Shown here: positions 1 through 6,154 of the stretch, in pieces
How positions within the stretch are numbered: position 1 is the stretch's first letter
How the letters are laid out: each line of letters opens with the position of its first letter
Assembly (NCBI GenBank): GCA_011049955.1
Contig: DRGV01000067.1
Coordinates: 1 to 6,616 of the forward strand
Reading direction: 5' to 3'
Length of the DNA stretch: 6,616 bases
From: a bacterium
GTDB taxonomy: Bacteria; UBP18; UBA7526
Notes under the pieces: generated by a model
Database searches by the model: none
Told to the model about the DNA's origin: nothing
What the model saw: only the letters and a program-made list of their open reading frames with translations
Program-made: the position numbers and the translations under genes

Positions 1-456
1 AATCAATCCAAACCAGGGGATGAAGACAGTATAGAAGAAGAGGCCGAAGACCGTGGCTCCCATCTCAAAGCGGCTCCCCCTCCTCCAGGCGATGCTCTTT
101 CCCAAGGGGAGACCGATTAGATAGGAGAGGATTACTGCAGTAGTGAATAGAAGGATGGTGGGAGGGAGCTTCCTCTTGACAATCTCTAAGACCGTTTCCG
201 GATAGTAGAAGGATCTGCCGAAGTTTCCGGTTAGGGTATTCTTCAGGTAATAGAGATACTGGGCCATCAAGGGTTTATCCAGTCCAAACTCTTTTCTTAT
301 GAGTTCCTTGGCTTCAGGAGGCATTTTGGGATCCAGGATCATGGAGGTGGGATCCCCGGGCATCATGCGGAATAGGAGGAAGAGAAAGGTCATGATGATG
401 AAGAGAGTAATTACTATCTGTCCTAATCTCTTAAGAATGAATCTGCCCAGGTTCAT
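1..456 (-). CDS. ABC transporter permease, DppB/OppB family (3' part cut by window edge)
   Basis: This is the N-terminal 152 residues of an inner-membrane permease for a peptide/nickel-type ABC importer; family members are usually a little over 300 residues, so about half is visible. A first membrane helix spans about residues 12-29 and is followed by the family signature MMPGDP (31-36). The periplasmic loop contains the usual FGLDKP (57-62) and GNFGRSF (77-83) patterns. A second helix lies at about 98-118 and a third at about 133-152. The ATG (454-456) overlaps the TGA of the upstream binding-protein gene in an ATGA, with AAGGAG 5 nt before it, so translation is probably coupled. The transported substrate (oligopeptide, dipeptide or other) cannot be told from this part. 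The partner permease and ATPases should lie beyond the left edge. Confidence 0.93.
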   Translation of the reverse strand, partial: MNLGRFILKRLGQIVITLFIIMTFLFLLFRMMPGDPTSMILDPKMPPEAKELIRKEFGLDKPLMAQYLYYLKNTLTGNFGRSFYYPETVLEIVKRKLPPTILLFTTAVILSYLIGLPLGKSIAWRRGSRFEMGATVFGLFFYTVFIPWFGLI

Positions 457-2153
457 TCTTGCTCCTTTTTAACTGGTTTAAGAAATAAGAAGGACCAGCC
501 ATTCCCTATGCCGTCCAGCTGATTGACCCAGCCAGTGAACCTATCCCTTCTATAGGCCTCTATTAACGTCGAAGTATACAATGGGATGTAAGGGGCTTCT
601 CTTATAATATATTCCTGCATCTCGAAGATCAATTTTCTTCTTTTTTCCTCATTCAATTCCTTAGCTGACCTATCTGCCAGTCTATCGAAGGCGGGATTGG
701 AATAGCCCATGCTATTATAGCCATCCCGGACGATCTCCTTGGAGTGAAAGAAGGTCCTCATGTAATCGGGATCCAGGGATAACCTCCAGCCAAGAAGATA
801 GGTATCGAAGTTCCACTCAGTATTGACCTTATTGACAATGTCCCCAAAGGAGGTAGGAGCAGCGGTCACTGGAATGCCCGCCTCTCTCAACCACTCCTGA
901 ATAAGTAGTCCAGATATGGCCCGCAAGGGATCATAGTCTGCAGGCGGAGTAAGGATAGTGAAGGGCTTGACCGGTTTTCCATCGGGCATGGTTAATCCTT
1001 CCCCCTTTACCATGCGACCACTCTCCAATACCTTAGGTCTCCTCTTCCAGGAATAGCCTCCCTTCTCCAATATCTCCACTGCTTTTTTAACCCTCTCCTG
1101 CCTGCTCATTCCCTTCCCGTACTTCGGGGTATCGGGATTGAACCAGAACCTGTTACCTGGAGGGACGACATTATCCATCCTCTCCCCATAGTTCTGTAGA
1201 ATCCTCCTCACCAGGAAATCTTTATCAATCAGGTAGGCCACTGCTCTTCTAAAGTTGATATCAGAGAAAGGAGCCCTTCTCAGATTGAAGGCTAAATATT
1301 TTAACCCATTCTCCTGGTTATTGGTCACCCTAACCTCAGGGCTTCCCTCCAGATCTTTCACAAAACCAGGCTGTATCGGCCACCAGATATAGTCGATCTT
1401 CTCCCTCTTTAAAGCCAGGATAGCAGTATCTGTAGTCCCATAGATCTTGAACAAGATCTCATCAATATAAGGACCCACTATCTTTCCCTTTATCTTCCTT
1501 CCAGAGGCAAAATATTCTGGGTTTTTAACTAACTTAACATAGGCTCCCTTGTGCCATTTAGAGAACCTGAAGGGCCCCAGACCAATGGGTCTGGTGACCT
1601 CATATTCTAGAAGAGTAGTCAGGGGGCTTTTGGTCTTTTTTGCTTCTTTCACTATCGGCTCCCAGATATGCTTAGGAACGATGAGGGACATCAGGGTCCC
1701 GGTGAAGAAGATGGCATAGGGCTCTTTCAGATAAAATTTAAGAGTATAGTCATCCAGGGCCTCAACCTTTTTAACAAAATCCCAGTCAGAGATGTATCTG
1801 GGAATTTTAAGGTCAAGAAAGACCTGAGTAGTGAAGACTACATCCTGGGCAGTGAAGGGAGTTCCATCCTCCCATCTTATACCCTTCTTGAGATGGACGA
1901 TGCAGGTATTCGTCTTTTTGTCAAACTCTGGATCTCCCTCTGCCAGCCAGGGGATGATCTCAAAGGTCACTGGATTTCTGGTATACAGGCCTTCATAGAA
2001 GAAGCCAATCACATTCCAGCTCCAGACGTCAGAGGCCTTGAAGGGGTTTAAGGTCTTGGGTTCATCCTGCATCCCGATCTTCAAGGTAGCTCCCCGAGCA
2101 GGGTTAGCTATCAGAATAATCAAAAAAGATAGGATAAATAATCTTTTCCCCAT
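453..2153 (-). CDS. ABC transporter substrate-binding protein, family 5 (peptide/nickel type)
   Basis: This 566-residue extracytoplasmic receptor captures substrate for the adjacent importer. Residues 1-21 form a signal peptide: Lys-Arg at 3-4, a hydrophobic core at 5-16, and a likely cleavage after Ala-Arg-Gly 21. No lipobox cysteine is present, so it is probably a soluble secreted protein rather than a lipoprotein. Family-5 landmarks are TLNPF (34-38), FYEGLY (52-57), the HLKKGIRWEDGTPFTAQDVV region (87-106), GPFRFSKW (193-200), FRRAVAYLIDKDFL (301-314) and APYIPLY (520-526). The length fits the family. The ATG lies 3 nt after the stop of the M16 peptidase gene, with GAGG 9 nt upstream, so the two are co-transcribed. 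Ligand specificity cannot be assigned; peptides are the default guess, and the peptidase next door favours them. Confidence 0.95.
   Translation of the reverse strand: MGKRLFILSFLIILIANPARGATLKIGMQDEPKTLNPFKASDVWSWNVIGFFYEGLYTRNPVTFEIIPWLAEGDPEFDKKTNTCIVHLKKGIRWEDGTPFTAQDVVFTTQVFLDLKIPRYISDWDFVKKVEALDDYTLKFYLKEPYAIFFTGTLMSLIVPKHIWEPIVKEAKKTKSPLTTLLEYEVTRPIGLGPFRFSKWHKGAYVKLVKNPEYFASGRKIKGKIVGPYIDEILFKIYGTTDTAILALKREKIDYIWWPIQPGFVKDLEGSPEVRVTNNQENGLKYLAFNLRRAPFSDINFRRAVAYLIDKDFLVRRILQNYGERMDNVVPPGNRFWFNPDTPKYGKGMSRQERVKKAVEILEKGGYSWKRRPKVLESGRMVKGEGLTMPDGKPVKPFTILTPPADYDPLRAISGLLIQEWLREAGIPVTAAPTSFGDIVNKVNTEWNFDTYLLGWRLSLDPDYMRTFFHSKEIVRDGYNSMGYSNPAFDRLADRSAKELNEEKRRKLIFEMQEYIIREAPYIPLYTSTLIEAYRRDRFTGWVNQLDGIGNGWSFLFLKPVKKEQE
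462..467 (-). promoter_or_regulatory. Ribosome binding site of the permease gene
   Basis: AAGGAG sits 5 nt upstream of the permease ATG, inside the last codons of the binding-protein gene. Together with the 4-nt ATGA overlap (453-456) it fixes the permease start and points to coupled translation. Confidence 0.8.
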
Positions 2154-2156
2154 GGA

Positions 2157-4808
2157 CTATTTCCTCTGGTATGGCCCGCTAATTACTGTTAATAAAGCAT
2201 CTGGATGGAGGTATCTTCGGACCGCTTTAGTGACCTCTTCTAAGGTTAGGGAGGTATAGTTTCTCTGGAAGGTCCAGGGATAGTCAAGTCCCAGATCATA
2301 GTACTCTGCCCAGTGCAGGGCACTTGCCAAACCCCAATTGGTTTCCATTCTCAGCGGATAGGATCCAGTGATATATTTGATAGCATCGTCTACTTCCTCC
2401 TGGGTGACTCCTTCCCTTCTCATCCTCTCCATCTCGTACTTCAAAAGATTGATGGCTTTCTCAGTATCCTTAGGATTTACTCCGAAAGAGGCTACCCAGG
2501 GGCCAGCTCCCAGTCCGGCCCTGAATCTAGAATAGACATAGTAGACCAGGCCCTCCTTTTCCCGAAGGCTATTATTGAGCCTGCTTACCCATCCTCCTCC
2601 CAGGATATGATTTGCCACCTGAGCAGCATAATAATCGGGATGGTCCCTGGTGAGGAATGAGGTATGACCTAGATGGACGCTTACCTGGGATTTATCCATC
2701 ATGGGGATAATTTCTTCCCTGGTCTCCGGAACTAGAGGAACTGTTGGGATATCTACTTCCCTTCCTCCAGTTTTGGACCTCCAGTGAGTAAAATAGTTCT
2801 TAATAAGTTCTAAAGTTTCTTCAGTATCTAGATCCCCAACAATTACCATAATAGCCTTCTCACCGCCGTAATATTCTTGGTGAAATCTTACTAGATCTTT
2901 TCTCTTAACTTTCTCAATGGTTCTTTGCCTCTCCTCGATAGTGGGGCTATGGTAGGGATGGCCCTCAGGAAATAATAGCTCATATAACTTTAGGCTTCCT
3001 CTCTCCTCCGGGCTATCCTCACGTTGGAGGAGATGGGTACGATATATTCCCTTGAGCCTCTTTATCTCTCTCCTGGGGAAGCGCGGGTTCTGGAGGAGGT
3101 CAGCCAATACTTCGATTATAGATGCCAAGTCCCGGGAAAGGGACGATGCAGAAAAGTTGACCGCCTCTACTCCTGATGAGATGGATATCCTGGCTCCTAC
3201 GGATTCTAAGGTATCTGCAATCTCTAAGAGAGAACGATCCTTTGTCCCCCGCTCCAGCATCCCCGCTACCCCCCGGGAGAGACCTTTTAACTCTGGAGGG
3301 TCGAGGACTCCTCCGGCCTTCAGACTTCCCCTTATAGCTACGGTCTGGTTGGAATGATCTTCTAAAATAATCACCACCAGACCATTATCTAGAACCTCCC
3401 GGGTGATTTTAGGCATGGTGTCTGGAGTGGGAAGAGAGAAAGAGGGATTCTCTCCCTGATAGTAGGCTTCCTTTGGTCTGAAGGGCCCGGGCCCCTTACC
3501 CCCTTTAGGCCTGGTAGGAATGAACCAGCCCACGGTTCTATTATCTCTGGTGAGATACTTCTTAGCCACCCTCCCTACATCCTGAAGGGTAACCTTTTTC
3601 ATATTCTCTAAATAATTGAGATAGTAGTGATAAGAGGCGATGGTCTCATAATAGCCTAACTTCCTGGCCTGGGAAGAGACGCTATCTCGAGAGAAGATAT
3701 AAGAGGCCTCGATCTGGCGCCAGGCCCTATCCATCTCTTTCTGAGTGACTCCCTCCTCGGCTACTCTCTCAATCTCTTTAAAGATGACCTCTTCTACTTT
3801 CTCTATGTCCCGACCTTCTCTTACCGTCGCCCAGAGAGTGAAGAGCCCCGGATCGACATTCTCATCACAATAGGCCTCAACCTCAGTTGCCCAGTTGCCC
3901 AGGACCAGGCGCCGGTATAATCTACTGCTCTTGCCCCCACTCAGTATCTGGGAAAGTAGGTCCAAAGCGAAGATATCAGGATGGCCAATTTCTGGAACAT
4001 GGTAGGCAGCCAGGAGATAGAGCGCATTCCCCTCTCGCCTGACAACCACCCTCCTCTCCCCTCTCTGCTCAGGTTCTCTTATCCCTACTTCCGGTGGCTG
4101 GGGTCCCTTGGGGATATCTCCAAAGTACTTCTCTACCAGAGCAAGCATCCGGGGGGTCGTAAAGTCTCCCACAATTACTAAGGTGGCATTATTCGGTTGG
4201 TAATAGGTCTTGTAGTACTTATAAAGCTCTTCCCTTTTTATCTTGAGGACATCGTCTTTCCATCCGATCACTGGCCAGCCATAGGGATGGGAAAGGTAGC
4301 TCGTTGCCTTTACCTCTCTATAGAGTAGGTATTGGGGGTTATTCTCTCCCCCTTCTAACTCCGATTTCACCACAGTAATCTCTGGTCTCTGTTCCTCAGG
4401 ATCCAGGATGCCATTAACCATTCTATCTGCTTCAATCTTTAAAGCGATTTCAATGCGATCACTGGCCAGGGTCTCATAGTAGCCGGTATAATCCTCTCCA
4501 GTAAATCCATTTAAATAGCCCCCATTCCTTTTAATGACCTTTGCTATCTCACCTCCTTTAAAATTTTTTGTTGATTTGAAAAGCATATGTTCTAAAAGGT
4601 GGGAGATTCCAGTAACGCCCGTATGTTCGTTCCTTGAGCCCACCCTATACCAGACCATAAGAGTGACTATTGGTGCGCTATGATCTTCTAAGGTTATGAC
4701 TTTCAATTCATTCTCCAGTGTAGTTAGTACGGGAGAGAACTCTTCCGCCCGAACCGAACTCCCCATGATTAAAAAAAATGCCGCTAAAAGCGGGATAATT
4801 TTCTTCAT
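2157..4808 (-). CDS. Secreted two-domain M16 family zinc metallopeptidase
   Basis: This 883-residue peptidase of the pitrilysin/processing-protease family has a signal peptide at residues 1-21 (hydrophobic core, then Val-Arg-Ala), so it likely acts outside the cytoplasm. The N-terminal half (about 25-435) carries the inverted zinc motif HLLEH at 70-74 (His70, Glu73 base, His74) and a third zinc ligand, Glu150 in KSELEGG, at the family spacing. A Pro/Gly-rich linker near 433-446 leads to a second M16 half (about 466-883). That half has lost the motif (Arg-Gly-Val-Ala-Gly at 512-516) but keeps the Arg749/Tyr756 pattern in LREKEGLVY that helps bind substrate. Both halves share an EGVTQ-E segment (about 352 and 799), which shows the internal duplication. 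The ATG at 4808 is chosen over an in-frame TTG at 4859 because the signal peptide begins there and AGGAAG precedes it. The binding-protein gene follows 3 nt later. Confidence 0.95.
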   Translation of the reverse strand: MKKIIPLLAAFFLIMGSSVRAEEFSPVLTTLENELKVITLEDHSAPIVTLMVWYRVGSRNEHTGVTGISHLLEHMLFKSTKNFKGGEIAKVIKRNGGYLNGFTGEDYTGYYETLASDRIEIALKIEADRMVNGILDPEEQRPEITVVKSELEGGENNPQYLLYREVKATSYLSHPYGWPVIGWKDDVLKIKREELYKYYKTYYQPNNATLVIVGDFTTPRMLALVEKYFGDIPKGPQPPEVGIREPEQRGERRVVVRREGNALYLLAAYHVPEIGHPDIFALDLLSQILSGGKSSRLYRRLVLGNWATEVEAYCDENVDPGLFTLWATVREGRDIEKVEEVIFKEIERVAEEGVTQKEMDRAWRQIEASYIFSRDSVSSQARKLGYYETIASYHYYLNYLENMKKVTLQDVGRVAKKYLTRDNRTVGWFIPTRPKGGKGPGPFRPKEAYYQGENPSFSLPTPDTMPKITREVLDNGLVVIILEDHSNQTVAIRGSLKAGGVLDPPELKGLSRGVAGMLERGTKDRSLLEIADTLESVGARISISSGVEAVNFSASSLSRDLASIIEVLADLLQNPRFPRREIKRLKGIYRTHLLQREDSPEERGSLKLYELLFPEGHPYHSPTIEERQRTIEKVKRKDLVRFHQEYYGGEKAIMVIVGDLDTEETLELIKNYFTHWRSKTGGREVDIPTVPLVPETREEIIPMMDKSQVSVHLGHTSFLTRDHPDYYAAQVANHILGGGWVSRLNNSLREKEGLVYYVYSRFRAGLGAGPWVASFGVNPKDTEKAINLLKYEMERMRREGVTQEEVDDAIKYITGSYPLRMETNWGLASALHWAEYYDLGLDYPWTFQRNYTSLTLEEVTKAVRRYLHPDALLTVISGPYQRK

Positions 4809-4813
4809 TCTTT

Positions 4814-4819
4814 CTTCCT
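4814..4819 (-). promoter_or_regulatory. Ribosome binding site that sets the M16 peptidase start
   Basis: AGGAAG lies 5 nt before the ATG at 4806-4808. It supports this start over the in-frame TTG 51 nt upstream, which would place 17 charged residues ahead of the signal peptide. Confidence 0.7.
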
Positions 4820-4881
4820 GTTTAAGATGCTTCTCCACTCGATAAAACCCTAAATCCAAAGCACGAAGTCCTACTGAACTT

Positions 4882-4902
4882 AATTACCAATTACCAATTC
4901 CC
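4882..4902. repeat. Three tandem heptamers, AATTACC type
   Basis: The plus strand reads AATTACC, AATTACC, AATTCCC in direct succession, then a partial AAT. The array lies in the 243-bp gap between folK and the M16 peptidase gene, directly beside the strand-asymmetric inverted element. It resembles the short tandemly repeated words known from cyanobacterial intergenic DNA, but that is no proof of relatedness. Confidence 0.75.
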
Positions 4903-4907
4903 AATAA

Positions 4908-5029
4908 GGGGAAGGTGGTTGGGTTAAGGTAAGGTAGTGGGTATGGTAGTTAGGCCAGGGTAAGGTGAAAAAGACCAACTACCTAACCCAACAACCAAAC
5001 CAACAACCTAACCCTAACCCTTTAACCAA
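4908..5029. repeat. Strand-asymmetric imperfect inverted repeat between folK and the M16 gene
   Basis: On the plus strand, 4908-4973 is built of G, T and A with only two C (4955-4956), in GGTT, GGTA and TAGG words. The next stretch, 4974-5029, has no G and repeats AACC, CTAACCC and ACAACC words. The halves are loosely complementary. The best pairings are 4918-4931 with 4980-4992 (one bulged base) and 4945-4956 with 4973-4983. A coding role is unlikely. Its outer end on the right contains two CTAACCC units that look telomere-like, but the short, irregular array in mid-chromosome context does not suggest a telomere. The function is unknown; it could be a long RNA hairpin in the folK-to-peptidase spacer or the relic of a small mobile repeat. 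Confidence 0.7.
4945..4983 (-). other. Best-paired stem-loop inside the inverted element
   Basis: GGTAGTT at 4945-4951 pairs with AACTACC at 4977-4983. After one bulged A (4952), GGCC (4953-4956) pairs with GACC (4973-4976), giving 11 pairs around a 16-nt loop. The C-A mismatch seen on the plus strand becomes a G-U pair in the minus-strand transcript, so the structure is better as RNA of the operon's strand. No U-run follows the stem in that transcript; the only T-run is in the loop. It is therefore not a standard intrinsic terminator. Confidence 0.45.
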
Positions 5030-5051
5030 GTGTGAAATGTTTTGTTAGAAA

Positions 5052-5543
5052 TTAGAAATTTAGTTTTCTTACTTTCTTGCTCTTCTTTAAATTTACTAAA
5101 AGTTCTAAAATGGATTTTTTCTTTGTGGGGTGGATAAGGTTTGGTTCCAGTTCCATTAAAGGAATGAGAACGAATGCCCTCTTATGTAATTCGGGATGAG
5201 GGATGACTAAATCTTTTGTCTTTAACTTTAGATTGTCATAGAGAAGGATATCCAAATCAATGGTTCTCGGTCCCCACTTAAGAAAGGCTTTTTTTCTCTT
5301 TAACTGCTTTTCAATATCTTTTAGAGTATTCAATAGTTGGCGAGGACTGAGATTAGTTTCTACCTTTAAGCAGGCATTTACAAACCAGTCCTGTTTGACA
5401 TATCCCACGGGTTCTGTCTCATATAATGAAGAGACCTTCAGTATCTTGATATCCTTCTTTTTACTCAGTAACTTAATGGTTCTTCTTATATTCGCTTTCT
5501 TTCTTTCCAAGTTAGAACCCAAGCCAATATAGACAATAGCCAC
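5052..5543 (-). CDS. folK: 2-amino-4-hydroxy-6-hydroxymethyldihydropteridine pyrophosphokinase (HPPK)
   Basis: FolK transfers pyrophosphate from ATP to 6-hydroxymethyl-7,8-dihydropterin (EC 2.7.6.3) in the cytoplasm, giving the substrate of dihydropteroate synthase. The 163-residue length is normal. Residues 3-12 (IVYIGLGSNL) form the first strand and the family opening motif. SSLYETEPVGY (38-48) and DWFVNACL (52-59) contribute to the pterin pocket. The signature WGPRTIDLDILLYD (90-103) contains Asp96 and Asp98, the two magnesium-binding residues. IPHPELHKRAFVLIPL (114-129) is the second conserved block. The start is GTG (5541-5543) with GGGAG 6 nt upstream. It follows folB, the preceding pathway step, after a 193-bp gap full of short repeats. 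A lysine-rich tail (from about 141) is not conserved in the family as far as I know. folP and folE are not visible. Confidence 0.97.
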   Translation of the reverse strand: MAIVYIGLGSNLERKKANIRRTIKLLSKKKDIKILKVSSLYETEPVGYVKQDWFVNACLKVETNLSPRQLLNTLKDIEKQLKRKKAFLKWGPRTIDLDILLYDNLKLKTKDLVIPHPELHKRAFVLIPLMELEPNLIHPTKKKSILELLVNLKKSKKVRKLNF

Positions 5544-5549
5544 CTTACG

Positions 5550-5554
5550 CTCCC
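5550..5554 (-). promoter_or_regulatory. Ribosome binding site for the GTG start of folK
   Basis: GGGAG stands 6 nt before the GTG at 5541-5543. The protein begins directly with the HPPK motif, so no earlier start is needed. Confidence 0.75.
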
Positions 5555-5563
5555 ACTGGTCGC

Positions 5564-5619
5564 GAGTTAATGCGTTGATGAGTTGATACGTTGATAAGTT
5601 AATAAGGCAATAAGTTGAT
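5564..5619. repeat. Seven tandem octamers in the folB-folK gap
   Basis: Reading the plus strand in steps of eight gives GAGTTAAT, GCGTTGAT, GAGTTGAT, ACGTTGAT, AAGTTAAT, AAGGCAAT, AAGTTGAT. The consensus is NNGTTGAT, with variation mostly at the first two positions and a G/A change at position 6. The phase is unbroken over 56 bp. The array ends 10 bp upstream of the folK ribosome binding site, so it lies in the probable folK 5' leader. Confidence 0.85.
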
Positions 5620-5630
5620 AAGAAAATTAA

Positions 5631-5659
5631 ATATTAAAAACCAAGTATTAAAATTACAA
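5631..5659 (-). promoter_or_regulatory. Possible sigma-70-type promoter for folK (weak)
   Basis: On the minus strand TTGTAA (5654-5659) and TAATAT (5631-5636) are separated by exactly 17 nt; each matches its consensus hexamer at four of six positions. The location, about 90 bp upstream of the folK start, is sensible. The stretch is very AT-rich, so such matches are expected by chance, and folK may instead be read through from folB. Confidence 0.2.
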
Positions 5660-5672
5660 ATTAAAGATTAAA

Positions 5673-5705
5673 ATTTTACATTTTACATTGTCATTTTACA
5701 TTGTC
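5673..5705. repeat. Tandem 13-bp repeat with a leading heptamer
   Basis: ATTTTACATTGTC occurs twice without a gap (5680-5692 and 5693-5705), preceded by a partial copy ATTTTAC (5673-5679) and followed by decayed copies rich in CATTTTT up to about 5718. It lies just downstream of the folB stop and is unrelated in sequence to the octamer array in the same gap. Confidence 0.8.
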
Positions 5706-5736
5706 ATTTTTCATTTTTGATATTGTTATTTGTTAC

Positions 5737-6105
5737 TTACGCCCGCCTAGTTATCTCTACTGCCACATAATCCAGGGGGCCGGCTAATTTCACCTGGGGC
5801 TTCTTTGCCCGAACTAATACTTCTTCTACCTTAAAATTCTTCAGGATCTCTCGAGCAAGATCTTGAGCTAAAACCTCAAGGAGATGATATTTCTTTGTCT
5901 CAACCCTTTCTTTAATCAGACCATAGACCTTCTCATAATCTACTGTCTTCTCTAAATTATCTGTTCGGGCAATTTTCTCTAAATCAAGAGAGAGTTTTAC
6001 ATCTAAGGAGATTTTCTGTCTTACTTCTCTCTCCTTTTCTTTCACTCCCAGATGGGCATAGAGGATAATGTTCTTTAACAAGATTTTATCTTTCAAACTT
6101 CCCAA
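5737..6105 (-). CDS. folB: Dihydroneopterin aldolase
   Basis: FolB cleaves 7,8-dihydroneopterin to 6-hydroxymethyl-7,8-dihydropterin and glycolaldehyde (EC 4.1.2.25), the step just before FolK. At 122 residues it has the normal size of this single-domain enzyme, which forms octamers in the family. The opening LKNIILYAHLGVKEKER (10-26) matches the family start; Glu25 aligns with the pterin-anchoring/catalytic Glu22 of the Staphylococcus aureus enzyme. RTDNLEKTVDYEKVY (47-61) is the second conserved block, with Tyr58 near the active site. LLEVLAQDLAREIL (75-88) follows. The catalytic lysine is Lys101 or Lys102 in AKKPQ. The start is TTG (6103-6105) with GGAG 6 nt upstream; no ATG exists in frame before an upstream stop. 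It lies 49 bp after the TPR gene and is probably co-transcribed with it. Confidence 0.95.
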   Translation of the reverse strand: MGSLKDKILLKNIILYAHLGVKEKEREVRQKISLDVKLSLDLEKIARTDNLEKTVDYEKVYGLIKERVETKKYHLLEVLAQDLAREILKNFKVEEVLVRAKKPQVKLAGPLDYVAVEITRRA

Positions 6106-6111
6106 ATATAT

Positions 6112-6115
6112 CTCC
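6112..6115 (-). promoter_or_regulatory. Ribosome binding site for the TTG start of folB
   Basis: GGAG stands 6 nt before the TTG at 6103-6105 and favours it over the second TTG three codons later and over a CTG four codons earlier. Confidence 0.65.
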
Positions 6116-6154
6116 AGAGATCTCCTTTATTCTCAGCTAAAAATTTCACATATT

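Noticed and set aside
1668..2259. Plus-strand open frames at 1668-2051 and 2038-2259
   Set aside because: They lie opposite the binding-protein gene and the end of the M16 gene, resemble no known family, and the minus-strand frames carry clear family motifs.
2313..4181. Plus-strand open frames at 2313-2660, 3052-3357 and 3981-4181
   Set aside because: All are antisense to the M16 peptidase, with no recognisable domain or convincing ribosome site.
4809..4859. Longer M16 start at an in-frame TTG (4857-4859)
   Set aside because: It would put 17 charged residues before a complete signal peptide; the ATG at 4808 has a good ribosome site.
4945..4983. Intrinsic terminator after folK
   Set aside because: A stem can form, but no U-run follows it on the transcribed strand; the T-run is in the loop.
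4974..5020. Telomere repeats from CTAACCC-like words
   Set aside because: Only two adjacent CTAACCC units occur; the rest is irregular and the element lies between bacterial genes.
5260..5532. Plus-strand open frame opposite folK
   Set aside because: It is a shadow of the well-supported HPPK gene.
5564..5705. CRISPR array
   Set aside because: Units are 8 and 13 bp, directly adjacent, with no unique spacers and no cas genes nearby.
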